Positions 47,199 to 59,985 of a DNA stretch of 64,000 nucleotides are shown piece after piece (position 1 is the first letter of the stretch; the number at the start of each line of letters is the position of its first letter). Made by a program: the position numbers and the translations under genes. This DNA comes from Ignelater luminosus. Taxonomy: Eukaryota; Arthropoda; Insecta; Coleoptera; Elateridae. Location: assembly GCA_011009095.1 (NCBI GenBank), contig VTPC01090915.1:37826-101825 (forward strand). Reading direction: 5' to 3'. The notes below the pieces were generated by a model that was not told where the DNA came from, did not search any database, and saw only the letters and a program-made list of their open reading frames with translations.

Positions 47199-50100
47199 CT
47201 TCGACCGCAAACTGTAAAATGCAAAGTCACCTACAGTTAAGATAAATTCCACAAAATACAAAATTCTTATCACAACGGCTACTGGGTTCTTGCTGAACTA
47301 TCTCCATTCGAATTCTTTTTCGACAGGTCTGTCGACGGTTTTGCGATTTCAGCGAAATTCAGGAGGAATTCACTATGCCACAAACATGCATGTAAAAAAA
47401 GGCTCTTCTTTTTATCGGCTTTGGATGAAGTTTTATGACTACATAAAATCATACAAAAAATTAATCTGGATACCCAAGGCTTGAATAGTATCTTACAATA
47501 GTATCGTACTCAAACTCTTAAGTGAAACATACCTAAACGTTTTTAATCTTGTTCAATAATTTGAGGAGTTGGTTTTTTATGAATGATAGACCAGCCTTTT
47601 ATTCATGTTAAAATTAGATCTTTCCGAAAAGATAATCAAAAACTAAAAAGCACAAAGTATTAATATCAATTCTTTCTTTTCTTTGAAAAATGGAATGTCA
47701 AGGTCGAAATAAACGATTCTCTCGTTTATTAAAATCGTTATATATTGAAAATTGTAACAATGTTCGCAACTTGCAAATAATTGGAGAACGTAAAAAATGA
47801 TGCAATCTGTACTTAAAGTTTCATTTTGTATCTTGTCTTCTGTCGTAATATTACAACATCACTACACACGTTTATATTCGAACATTTTTTTATCATTACA
47901 ATTTAACAACTTTTATATATTGCATATATTTCTGGTTTTTTTTTTATCAGCCAATTTGTGCGTTATCTAGTAAGTAGTATTACTAAAAAGGAATTATCAT
48001 GAAATCTAGCGAACGCAGAATTTCCTGGAAGAAATGTAGGTAGATGACTATAAATGAGTAGATAATATCGCATATATCAGGTGATATTCAATCATACTGC
48101 GTAGTAACATTTTTATTTGGTTGATTAAGCTAAAAATGTAGAAAAAACTAGCATACTTACATATGCATATACTACATTATTCAGTTTAAGAATTTCTTCG
48201 AAAAAGTGACACTTCTTGTATTCTCGATTAAATTATGTTAATTAATATAACTAAGTAGCAAATTAGTCTAATCTACCTAATAAAAATGTAAAAACGTATT
48301 GCCAATTACCATTTAATAACTACACCGCAGTCCACAGCAAATTCGGGGAAATTCGGGGATTAAATGGAATTTTCCTACAGCCTATTGAATTTTAAAAGAG
48401 CTGGCGAAGTGATTCATACAAATTTACCTGTGATATTCCAAAATAATCTTTAGTGGATTTATTGGAAAAGGAACTTTTTAAGGCTAACACTGGAAATTTT
48501 CAAGACTTTTATGATGGTTAATTAAGAATTATTATTTCAAATAATTTAAATTTTTACAGAAACAAATTGAAAAATTGTTTTAAAGAATTGTCAGCGTATG
48601 TAAACATCTCAAAATTCAAGGTCTTGAAAAACCCCTTCTACAAAATGCAATTTTAAACTTGATCTGAAGGTGTCCATCACTCATCACTGTTATTATTACT
48701 TCATCTTTAATTTATACGCAGTAAATACATTCGAATATAATCATAATCACTGAAACTTTTAATGAAAGGTTTCAACAAAAACTTGTATTAAATTATATTC
48801 ACTCGTTGAATAGAGAATTAAAATTTAAAGCGGATGGTGAAGTAATGATGAAATATAATTAAATTTACACATATGATAAATTACCACTTTCTCTTTTTGT
48901 CAGATCATTATATTTCAATTTGTTTTTTTTTCTAAACTTTTAGTAGATCACAAAACGTAATGAATTGAAATATCATATTTTTTGTGACAAGAAAAACTCA
49001 TAAAGTTAAAAAGCGATTAATTAAAAATGTAGAACAAAGTGATTAATTAAATTTGTATTCATTTTTTCGGAAATTTGCATCTTTGACTTATTTTAACAAA
49101 TATGGTCAAATGATCTTTTATAGTAAAGTGAAAGTTAGTCTGATCCACTGAAAAAATTAGGTTTTAGAATGTATAATGAAAAGGGACTAATTGAATTGTT
49201 AACATTTATGTGTTGAAGATTAGTTAAGGAAGTTGATGGTAATCATTACTTTTTTGGGTAGTGGAATAATCAAAACGAAAAATGGTTATGTAATGTTAAG
49301 TCACCTTTAAAAGCGTTCAAGTGTGTTATTTCATTATTGGTCTATCCTAAATTTATTTTTGGTGTTCGTGGCGAGTAAAAAGGAATATTATACCCAAGAA
49401 ACAGTAACGAATCTGTGGGAAAGTAACAAAAGGAAAGTTTTAATTTTCCCACTGTGACCTATTCTCTTCTATGTTTAACGATAATGGTATACGAGATAAA
49501 CGTATACAATCTTTCCCCTTAGAAATTAATTTTATTTCGGGTTTTTATCTTTTCCAATATCATTTGCAGAGATCTAATTGTCTTTATTTTGATTCTTGTC
49601 ATTCTTTGTTTGTAGATCCTAATATTAAGTAGTACGAAGATGAGAAAGTTCATTTAGCTGTAAAGCTATATAAAATGCATGGTTTTACCATCTTACGTCT
49701 AAATATGTATTTTTTGTTATTTTTAAAATTTTTATTAAAATACGAAGTTTCTAAAACATCTTAACGTGCCCCATTGATTATTAGTTTAGGTTGAGACATC
49801 CTCTGTAGAATGGGATTCTTAAAGTAAATAGACTAGGGATGTTAAAAACCAAAAATGAAAAGGTAAAAGAAGATAGCTAGTGACTTTTTGTCTCATAACA
49901 ATATTACTCATGTGAACACTCGAAATGTCTTTCAACTACGGTATAGAAAAATTATTTTTTACTTTTCGAAACTTTCTTAGAACATAAAGTTCAAAATTCT
50001 AATTTCTTCACAATTTCTCCAAGATAGTAGATTTTGTTGTTTTTGCCTGTAAACTTTTCTAGGACACAATTTTCAGTCTCAGGTCTATCTCAATGAAGTC

Positions 50101-53100
50101 TTCAAGGAACAATAAGTCAGATGTACTCTCATTTTGACTTTCTGTTTTTCAAAAGTTTTATTCCGTCTGCTGCTTTGACTTAGTTAGATATGAATCCTCT
50201 TGTTACTGTTGTTTTTTTTTAAATATTTTTCTTCCTTCGAATGTTGTTTCTTTGTTGCTGCTGTGACTCCGACGGAATTGTTCTCGGTAAATGTATCGTG
50301 AGATAAAAAACAATTGCATATTAAAATTAATTCTGAATACCCATGAAATTGTGATTGATGATGACAAACTATTTGACTTCCCTAAGTATCTTTTTCTTCG
50401 ATCCCAATGGACGAGCAGCTAGATCTTGATGATATAAATTTCCTAGATTCTCTACTTTTTATGAAAAAAATGCTTGATTTCTATAGTTACTTTCAGTAGA
50501 ATAAACCCAATTTTAAATCTGTCTTTTAGTGCAAATTGACTCATTGTGTTCAATTATTTGTCTAGCGTATACTTGGTAGAAGCATCTCATCGATATAAAC
50601 ATACCGGTTTAATATTAAAAAAGTTCCATTAACTGTAAAATTAAAAGTATTTGTCGAGATAATAACATGCATATATATAACTTGATCATCCAGCCAGTCT
50701 GAAGAGTAAACTCCAAGAGTTCCTGGCCATGACTGTTCTTTTGAGCATGAAGTTCTTATAATGAACCCGAGGGAAAACGATGACTGGTGTAAAAATGCTT
50801 CCAGTTGTGGATACTTTTACAGTAATTTTTAAAAAATTGCCAAGGAAAGTGTATTGATATTACGATATGTCGATTGAACGCAATGACTCTTGCAAGACTC
50901 CCAATTTTTCCCAGTTGTTATGAAATCATAAAACACTTTTGGATTACCAATCAAGAATTTAGCAGAATTACATATCTATCGAAAACATCTTGAGACAAAT
51001 CATTCAACTTAATTTGGTGCAACTGATTTAAATAACATTAGAAAAATCTTGAAGGTTTATAACGAAAACGTCTCAACTTTCTGAAAGTCCCTATTTCATT
51101 TTGTTTCTTGTTTTTTGCTCTTCGCTGGATGCTCTTACAGATAGGATTTGGTCTTTCTCTAGTAATTTGTTTTTGCTTTGCTACATGAAAGTTCATATTT
51201 TTGATGATTTAGTTTCTCATTTATATTCTCTTGATATGTTTACCAAACTTGCACTGAATAATTTTGGGAAAAATATTTTCTTCGTTCACGTATGAACTTT
51301 ATTTTGGTTCTTCGTAGAATTCGTTCCTGTCCATATTTCTGCATTCGCAAAACCTTAAGCTAATGGTGCTTTTATGTTTGCCGCAATAATGTGCTTAGTA
51401 ATTTTACTCGCAATTTAGCAAAAGCCTTTCCCTTTTTGATGTTTTTTCAAATATCCCTTTCTTAACTTTAAAATTGATCATCAGCCTGCGTGCATGTCGA
51501 AATTGAAGAGAAGAATTCACTCTGAAGTGGTTGCTAGCATCTTAACCTATTTAACTTTCTTCTATTACTAACGTCCCAAATATTTTTATGTTCTTGATGT
51601 TTACTGCTTTTTGAAGGTCTGTCTTATCCTTTTTGTTGTCTTATAGCCAAAGTTTCATTTTTATTTGAAGAGGGATTGTCTTTTTACGACACACTTCTCA
51701 TTCCTTTATAATATTTTTATTGCTGGTTTTTGCAAATAGTTTTTCTACGTCCATCTTTTATTGTAAATTGGATTAAACGAGTTTCGAGTATTTGTCTGGA
51801 ATACTACAAATTTTATCTTCGTCCGTCTTTTGGAATTTTTTATAAGCTCAACTTAATGGTCTGGTATTTAAATTTTTTACGATTTTTTGTAATCTTTAGT
51901 ATAGAAACGGTCCCTTTAATCTAAAATAACACTTGGATCAATAAAAGATGTCTCTTCAGTTTTCTAAAAAATAAAATCTTTCTAAACAAATATTAATTAG
52001 AAATCAGAATTCTTTCTGTTCATTTATGATATAATTATACAATAAAAGTCTTAAATAGACCTTAATACGAAACAGAAAACCCCTTTTCAGGCTTATAGTC
52101 TTAATTACTGACTGGATTTAACTTGTAGTCTTATCAACAAAAGTTGAGCGCGGTATTCTTTCAACATTTCAGACAGAACATTTTGGAAAGTTTTAAGTTG
52201 AAAGTTTTTAAAATCTTGACAGCAGAGCGGTATAAATTAAAATGAAATTCTAAAAATTATTTTTTATTGTACGTAAAGTGTATTTTTTAATACATTTACA
52301 CACATTTCTGTAAAAATTGAGGATAGGTTTACTTCATGCTCTACTGGAATGAATAGAAAATGACAAAATGTCTATTGAGAGGGTTAGTATAGAAGTCTTG
52401 ATAATCTAATTTAAGTGCTTTTAATGCTATTATAATGCGAAAGTAGTTACGTCAAATCGCACAAGGACTAAACCAACGTTGTAGTAAATATTTAACCTGC
52501 ATTAGTTCAAAGGTACCTTGCCAAAACCGATATTGCACTTCGAAGCAGCAATATGAATATTAAGCAAAATGAAGAATGAATGCTGTCTTTTGGTAGAAAG
52601 TGAATCTGAAAAAAAGTCATGTTAAAAACGTTTACAAAATGCAACGAGCGAAAAAGAAATGCAAAATCGACCACAATACAAACCAGTATATATTTTCCAG
52701 TTAGAAGATTACAAAAACACACACAAAACGAAGAATAAGCAACTCAGGAATTAAGAGCGAAAGTGTGAGGAACAAGAATAAATCAAAAAATATGAAAACA
52801 CATACTACAGGTTGACAAGCAAAGAGCGACAAATAAAACCAAGAAGTAATTGCAATAGAGACAATAGAAATGAAGACGTACAAATGATACAGACATGTGG
52901 AAATAACGTAAAGCCAGAAAAGATGAAGAATAATTTGAGAAAGTTTAACTCCAAAGAAACAATTCTGGAAACAAAAACAACTTTATACAGTCGAAAAAAA
53001 AGGGAGTAAAGAAAATGAGAAAAGCTGAAGATCATACATACTATGTGTGTCATTAGGAGTCTTCAACATGAAAAATGTTAAGGGCATCAAATTCCGAGCG

Positions 53101-53465
53101 GACTAAACAAAAATGATGTGTTGCGTAGATTTATTCTAGTTAGAAGCATCCTCTGTGAATAATTTGTCTATGATAGTAAATACTAATAGTTTGTTTTTTC
53201 AGCCTTACATCAGTTATTTGTGCAGATTTGTCAAGTCTCTTTAACAAATGCTATACCATACTGATGAAGATTTCTTTTAGCGACTCAAGTTTTGTTGTAA
53301 GAGATCTTACTTGGTGCTTGGTAAAAGTGCAAAATCGGTACCTACCAGGATTCACCGCCAATATTGTCCATTGGCTAAACTAATCTTCGTTCTTCTTGTA
53401 AAAGATTTATGGAAAATCTAATTTTAAGAGTGCTTTAATTACCAACAATGTTTCTGGATTTTCTA
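47199..53465. other. Long unassigned AT-rich region
   Basis: No 5' LTR for the gypsy remnant could be found here. 51060-51930 is pyrimidine-rich on the plus strand, while 52600-53040 is purine-rich, a sharp switch of strand bias. Frames of 60-82 codons in these parts are composition-driven. A 9-bp direct repeat 'attcgggga' occurs near 48342-48360. Confidence 0.4.
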
Positions 53466-53505
53466 TATAAAAAAATCTTACTTCCATTTTATTGGGGCCT
53501 GAAAC
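53466..53505. repeat. Left 40-bp inverted repeat
   Basis: Exact complement of 53744-53783; includes TTATTGGGGCCTGAAAC. Confidence 0.92.
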
Positions 53506-53567
53506 ATGTCCGGGAAAAAGAAGAACGTCTGGCAACCCTACAGTTCTTCACCCCCCACCTATGGTAG

Positions 53568-53789
53568 CTATCGGTTGGAGTTCACCATCAACCAGAGCAC
53601 TTTTGGTTTTAAATTTCGCGTTGCAACGTGACCTTCAGTTAAACTATGCCCTACTTTAAACTTGTGCTTGTCCAATGCGAGATTCAACTCGACATCACGT
53701 GTAAAACAGTAAGAATTAACTTCCTCAAAAACTGAAACTTCCAGTTTCAGGCCCCAATAAAATGGAAGTAAGATTTTTTTATAGGACAT
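53568..53789 (-). CDS. Unrecognised coding-like small frame in the inverted-repeat unit
   Basis: 73 codons on the minus strand, from ATG at 53789 to a TAG at 53568. The first 15 or so codons lie in the inverted repeat; the rest ('FTRDVELNLALDKHKFKVGH', 'HVATRNLKPKVLW') has balanced amino-acid composition unlike the lysine, phenylalanine and isoleucine-heavy chance frames around it. I recognise no domain, signal peptide or membrane segment. It could be a captured exon or transposase scrap, or chance. There is no upstream splice acceptor that I would trust. Low confidence that it is a real gene. Confidence 0.2.
   Translation of the reverse strand: MSYKKILLPFYWGLKLEVSVFEEVNSYCFTRDVELNLALDKHKFKVGHSLTEGHVATRNLKPKVLWLMVNSNR
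53744..53783. repeat. Right 40-bp inverted repeat
   Basis: Exact complement of the left arm. Just inside it lies a further small hairpin, CTGAAAC-TTCCA-GTTTCAG. Confidence 0.92.
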
Positions 53790-55116
53790 TCGGGGAAGTC
53801 CGTAATAGTTTTTAAGTACATCCGGGATTTCGAACTTTAGGGAAAAGTTACTTAGAGCTCGAGAGCAATTTGGTGTTCTAGATTTATCTTAGCTTTTAAA
53901 AGTTTTCTTAGTTACTGTAAAAAATTCTGCCAACCCTAGTTAAATGGATAATTGCTTACTTCGAAGATCAGCTTATTGGTACTTCTGATGTTTAAAAAAA
54001 TCGGTCGATTGCTATCTGCTGTTTCAGAGTTTTGTAAACTCAAATTTGTCTGCAACAAATAAGAGTATAAAATAATTGACGGTTAATTTTAGGCTGATCA
54101 TGAAGAATATATTTTCGCACTTGTTTTTATTTTTCTATAAGATTGGAGCTTAGATTTGAATTCTCTTAACGGAATGCCGACTTAAGTTTGGTACCATCAG
54201 CGAGTGATTTTCAGTGATTTTAGTTTGTACCGATACAATTAATTATTCTCTTGTTTTTGTAAGTTACCAACAATTTTAAGCAGCTTTTTCTAATTTAACT
54301 TGGTATCACTCCCGACTTACGTGATCTTTTTAGTGCATCCATTTAAGAAATAGTAGTTTACTAAGTGAGAAGACGGTCAATTTTACCGTTAACTCTCAAC
54401 ATTTTCGTGAAGAACAAGTATGCTAATTTATGTACTTCGTAGATTTGAGGGGTTGTGGTCTTTGAGGATTAGGATAGAACTAATAATAGTAGCAGGTATA
54501 GTAATAAATTCAACCGCAACCTTTTTTCCACTTTTTGTTCTTATTAATTTTGTAGGACCTATTACATGGGCATTTTAGCGGAGCAATCTGGCAATTACCA
54601 ACTTGATCTCATTTCTTTAATTTGCAAGTTGTAAATAAATAGTAACATTTCGATTACTTTCTGTGTAAGTATCAATTTACTTTACTGCTTTATATTTGCA
54701 ATCCAATTTATTTTACTTTCATTCATTGATCGTTGATAAAATTCCTTTTTACAAGTGTTGTGTTATTTTCGTCATGTTTTTTGTTTTTAAACATGCCGTT
54801 TTGAATTGAATCAATAATCACATTTTTGCACTGATTTGATTAGATTTTACGTAATACCCGACGTAAAATAAAGAAATGCAAGTTAATGTTGATAAAGACC
54901 GTGCAAAGTTTATACTCGATACGTGGTTTCCTTGAATTGGTTTTTCTCAGTTTCAATAATAATGGTCAAGGAAGCTAATGCGTGTACGTGTCTAAACGTA
55001 CGTAAACGATAATTAAGGAGATTGAAGAATATGAGAGAGCAATAAAAAAAATTGGGTAAGGAAGGCCAGTTTTCGATTTTTCAGTACAGGTAGCTTAAAT
55101 CAGCTGATTTATCAGC
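53784..55116. other. Unassigned spacer
   Basis: The phrase 'tgccaaccctag' near 53930 echoes 'tggcaaccctac' near 53533 inside the inverted-repeat unit, so some of this stretch may be related repeat DNA. Otherwise nothing recognised. Confidence 0.4.
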
Positions 55117-55205
55117 TGGTCGGAATAGCTCGGTAGCATTCGCTCTTTGTTCTCAGCTGCTGGTAGCACAGACGGACCGGCGACAGTTCAAAGCCGGCAA
55201 CGGTA
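55117..55205 (+). repeat. tRNA-like sequence, possible SINE head
   Basis: Contains an A-box-like TAGCTCGGTAG (about 55126-55136) and a B-box GTTCAAAGC (55186-55194) that fits GTTCRANNC. The spacing of about 50 bases is typical of polymerase III internal promoters. The intervening part cannot be folded into a clean cloverleaf: no acceptor stem or anticodon loop that I can defend. A tRNA-derived SINE 5' end or tRNA pseudogene is therefore more likely than a working tRNA. No poly(A) or simple-repeat tail or target duplication was identified. Confidence 0.45.
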
Positions 55206-58200
55206 GAAGTAGGTTGTAGGTTATTTTTGTAATTTGCTGAGTTTTGTGTGATAATTTTTTTATTTCCTACAATTTCATGCATGCACTATTTTAGATAATT
55301 CATTTATAGAAGAGTTTTTGGTTTTTTCATTAAAAGTAATTGATTGGACGTTTTTTATCAATAGTATTGGTGTTTGAGAAAATTTTTGGGGTAAGTCATA
55401 ATTTTATTCTATCATTTATTAGTTAAATATAATAATAATAATCATTAACAAAGTAGAAATGATTTATTGAATACACGTTAGATCAGCATAAATTATTATT
55501 TTTGATCACTGTGTGTTAATTAATTTTTTTGGCAGTCAAAACCTTAAACAGTATAAGAAGTTAATTAATTGTTCGTTACCTTTTGGGAGAAACGAAATAA
55601 TGAAAACAATTTTCTTATGCTGTACAAATAATTAAAAATGATAATGATGGTTAAAATATTTTTGCACCTATATAAAAAGACTATTTTAATCAACCCCTCG
55701 ACCTTGTATGATTATCGTTTTTTCTGGTCTAACGGATAAAAATGTTAAAAAGGTACTTTCAATTTTTCGTTCGATTAAGGTAGGTTATGGATCGACACTT
55801 TTGCTAATGATATTGGTTGGTTGGTTGGGGAAGGTCATCGTCGAAATATTTTGTTTGTTCGTTCAAACACACGTACACAATTTGATGTTTATAACTTTGA
55901 TATGTTACACATTCTTCGATGCAATTTTGCTATTTTCTCCTACCGATAGTTTTCTTTAACAGTTTTTTGCTTCCAAATTTCTTGAATGGCGTTTTTGTTC
56001 CTTATTAAAATGCTAATGGGTTTATAAACGAATAGTTTCTTCTTCTATTAATCGGATGGGAAATATTGAATTAAACTCGAGATTACTTTGTAATTCAAAT
56101 ATGAGAAAAACCAAATGAATATTTATTGCAAATTCTAATTTAAATGTATTTAAAATAAAATTCTGAATTGTTCTGTACACTTTCATATCAGTTCGCTTTG
56201 ATATGTAGATGTCTTGAATTAACCAATCTGCGAAATCAAAACGGTTAACTTTTTGTGTTCTGTTTGTATTGTTTTTGTCTTCTATAACAAACTTCCAGTT
56301 GAAATTTTCTATGCAAACTTTTTTTTTTATGTTAAAATTACATAATATGCCGTTGAAACATTTGCATGATATTACCACTTTTTAATGCGCCATATGGCAC
56401 ATTAATTCTTGATTACAATTTTATTCCATTCGGGGGCGCAGTAACCAAGTGTAAAACCGGGATATTTCGACATTTTTAATATTCATTACGTTTTACTGTA
56501 GGAATACGTTTGTTTAAATGCTGAATAAACAATTTTTAATTGGATGCTACAGTTTTTTTTAAAGTAATTTCCCTTGTGATGTGGTAGTAGACAATATTTA
56601 TAATAATACACTGTACAAGCTTAGAATTAGTGACTATCATAACTAGTTCGTTAGGAAATTTTATAACAATTGTAATACGTCAGCTAAAACTACTCTAGAA
56701 TAATCTAGAAATGAAAAGGGATCCACTTATGACCTGACTATATTTAAAGAAAGAGAGAGAAAAAGAAAGAAAAATTGCAAGTATAAACTTGCAAAGTTAA
56801 ATAATTAGATCATCCTTAATCGCACATTTGCACCTTCCGAATATTCATCCAATTATCACCAGTATTAGCCGTGATTACTTAACATATTATTTAAATGAGT
56901 AGCACTTTGGGTTAATACGGAAAATTAATGCCCAAATATTTTATTGGTTAATTGCATACATCAGACATAAATCACGACAGGAAGAATGAATGATTTAATC
57001 TTCAATAATTTTTTAGATATAGCAATTATAGTGTTAACATTTTTTTTGTCTGCTGCAATATCTCTACAACTAATATCATTTTATTTTTTATCCTGCAATC
57101 TTAATGCGCTACAAATTAATTTTAATCTTTATCAGTGGGAGCTATATCTATATGTTAATACAGTACGGCCTTTTTAAAGCGAACTAATAAATGCAGCGGC
57201 TTATTCAGTTTAAAGAATTATTGGAAAGAATCGCCTGCATTTATCTCAAAATGTGTTTACTTCCTAGATTTCGATGTGTTTTGCAATTAATCACACCATA
57301 GACGAATATTAGATTAAAAACAAGAAGTTCTTGTTTAATACCTGCTATATGCCAAGCCCAAATGTAATCAGTAACTACCCATGTGTGGAAAATATCTTGG
57401 CGTCTACAGGAATTCGGATTATAAAAATTGAAACTCTTCAAATTTTAATTAAAGCATAGTCAGATTACGGAGGTTGCGCTGTATCACTATATCAATCTTC
57501 AAAAATAAATATTAAAACTCCATGGTGATCCACGTCGCCAAAATCCTTAAAACTGCTATATTTGTAACTTACTAACCATTCACAGATTAAAATGCGCAAA
57601 TATATTTAAAATTCTTCCATCCATTCAATTTTATCTTTTCCATCAGAATTAAAAGATACAATTAGTACAATCCCCCACTGTGTGCTGTATTATAAAATTG
57701 ATAAAATTCTAGTTTTAACCATAGATAAGAACCAGTCTCATAAAATAGTACTTTTTATCTAGCAAAAAAGAGTACCTAATTAAAATTAATCGAACGTACA
57801 AAACCTTATCTTTGTATAAGGAAAGATTACTGCAAACTAGGTTGCCAGATAAGATTTTAATTAATTTATCGATTCCTACAGAGTATCTTTATTCATCAAA
57901 CTTATAAAACTATTCAAAAAGATGTTTGTGAGGAAATTAACAGGAAGAAAGCCCGAATCGCAAAGGACAAGCGAGAAATTGAATTTTCTAATTAGTTTCG
58001 AGACCATTAAAATTAAAACCACCACCGCCTTTAAAAATAAAGGAAAAAACAGAAGTTACATTGATACAGTTCCGTACTCATTTTAAATTAAATTAGAATG
58101 CAGAACTCGAAATAATCTAGCGATTCTCATGTGTGCCGTGTAACGTTAAAATACAAAGTTAATTTCCTGTGAAGACATAAAACACCTACTCTGTTAGTTC

Positions 58201-58584
58201 CCTAGACGTTAACAAGGAAAATAATCAGCACTTACGAGGTGACGTTAGGGGGCATTAATTTTGACGCAAATTGTGTGCATCCCAACAAGGATATTTCTTT
58301 TACATTGTGTATATATAAATGTATAATACTAATGACACCAAAGCCTGCACGAAGTCATTTAAGCGCCTGTTGTTACTCTGAAAAACTCGTTTAATCCAAA
58401 TTACGGTAATAAAATTAAAGTTATGAAACATGCCATAAGCACAAAGCGGGAGAATTAATAGATGATGACTCGGGAGAGAATAAAAAGGCTTGAAAATCTG
58501 ACTGATCAGAGAAAATTTAACAGGCTGATAGATACGGTTGAGGATAATGAACTTCATCGAGGAGGTCCTGCGGGTGGAAATAAC

Positions 58585-58586
<2 letters not shown>
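55206..58586. other. Unassigned AT-rich spacer
   Basis: Frames at 55708-55959, 56022-56378 (minus, 118 codons), 56986-57177 and 57241-57441 lack any domain. Nothing named. Confidence 0.45.

Positions 58587-58614
<28 letters not shown>
58587..58614. repeat. (TG)14 microsatellite
   Basis: Fourteen perfect TG units followed by a short TA run. The small open frame across it (58538-58726) is an artefact of the repeat. Confidence 0.95.
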
Positions 58615-58623
<9 letters not shown>

Positions 58624-59639
58624 GCGTATATGGTATAATGCGAGGTTAGTTTGGGATTTAGTCTATGAAGTACACTTAATTAAAGAATATAATGGCTTGT
58701 ACCTATACGATTTCACGTTTTTATAAAAAAAAATTGGAAACCATAAGCGGAACGAAATGCCTATTATGACGTTCACTAACAATAAGACAAGTAATTTTCG
58801 ATGAGATTTTCAAAGAATTCGAGATAATTAAGAAAAATATTAAATATTCCTTTTATCATCACGTATTCTACTGTTAAATACCATTCTGGTAACAAAACAA
58901 AACCAAAGGGAAAAAATTCAGAAATTCGATAACCTTTTGACCACACATCCATCAATCTATAATTGACAACGAAGTGAAGATAAATCTAAAATACATAACG
59001 TATTATTGAACTGCAAGAAATATGAGAAAGTTCCAGATTTCCAATACCCCTACGTTCTTTTTTAACATTAACTAACACTCTAAACTTCCACATAGGATTT
59101 TCAAAAAGATATTTTACATGAATTATTATTGTAGATGTGCTATTGTTTCATTTCACGCCTCGGATAATATCTTTTGCGAGATATTCTGTGCCCCATGCGT
59201 TAAATGTATTCAAAAATGTGCGTTAGCGAAGCTCTCATTGTTTAGATGGAAATTCAACGAGGCGACGAAGAATAGAAAAAAAAAATTCAAGAGACCCTAG
59301 TTTTCAATTGATTAAAATGTTTCACTTTTGTTTACAGTATTTCTAGATATTTTTATTTTCTCCCTTTTTTCCGGCATTTTGTTTTATTGATGAATCCTCT
59401 TCCACTTTTTTTTTATTTAGTTCCACTGAAATATTGTTTTAGAAAAGAAAAATAAAACTCTCAATTCGAAGAAATATTTTATTTAAAAAGAACAATTGAA
59501 TTGTAAATGATGTTATGACTAGATTCAATAGCAATTTTTTTGGAAAGATAATGAATTCCTCGACGAAATTGATTATAAATTGAACCGGAAGGTTTACTAA
59601 AAAATGATCTTTAATATTTCTATGGATTGTTCCATATAC
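58615..59639. other. Unassigned AT-rich spacer
   Basis: No gene or element ends seen. Confidence 0.45.
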
Positions 59640-59985
59640 TCATGATCGCCAAACAGTTCGTACCAAATGGGAAAAATTCTTATTCTTGTTTGACTATCTA
59701 TACAAGTTAAGTACATAATTGTCAAATCGTCGAGTTTTAACTTCCTTTTTCTTCAAAATGTGATGGACAAATTACACCTTTTTTTTTTTGAAAGTATCAA
59801 CTATTTTCAATTTTGTCCGTTTTTTCTGCCAACCACAAAATTGCTTGGTATAGTTCGAAATAGCTTGTACTATTTGGTTTTCAGACATTCACGAACTAGT
59901 TGCGCAAAATGTTTTTCAAAAATCAAAAATAAAATTTTTTCCCATTTGGTGCGAACTTTTTTGTGGTCACATACAACCTAAACAG
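59640..59985. mobile_element. Probable small inverted-repeat element
   Basis: A segment near 59655-59695 ('agttcgtaccaaatgggaaa') is the reverse complement of one near 59930-59965 ('ttcccatttggtgcgaact'). A core of about 20 bases is nearly perfect and looser pairing extends the arms to about 50 bp. Size and layout suit a MITE or foldback. The ends are not exact and no target duplication was found. Confidence 0.5.

Larger units (their letters stand above)
53466..53783. mobile_element. 318-bp unit with perfect 40-bp terminal inverted repeats
   Basis: 53466-53505 and 53744-53783 are exact reverse complements over 40 bases (starting TATAAAAAAATCTTACTTCC, ending CCTGAAAC at the inner side). Length and structure resemble a non-autonomous DNA transposon (MITE), but no target duplication is visible next to the arms. 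The true ends may therefore differ, or the structure may be a local inverted duplication. The interior is less AT-rich than its surroundings and holds a coding-like minus-strand frame. Confidence 0.7.

Noticed and set aside
52805-53053. Hydrophobic minus-strand frame suggesting a membrane protein
   Set aside because: Leu/Phe/Ile richness follows from a purine-rich plus strand; frames overlap on both strands and no start or splice context is convincing.
56022-56378. 118-codon minus-strand frame
   Set aside because: Asn/Ile/Phe/Lys-dominated composition as expected by chance in AT-rich DNA; no domain.
58538-58726. Open frame with Cys-Val repeats
   Set aside because: Translation of the TG microsatellite.
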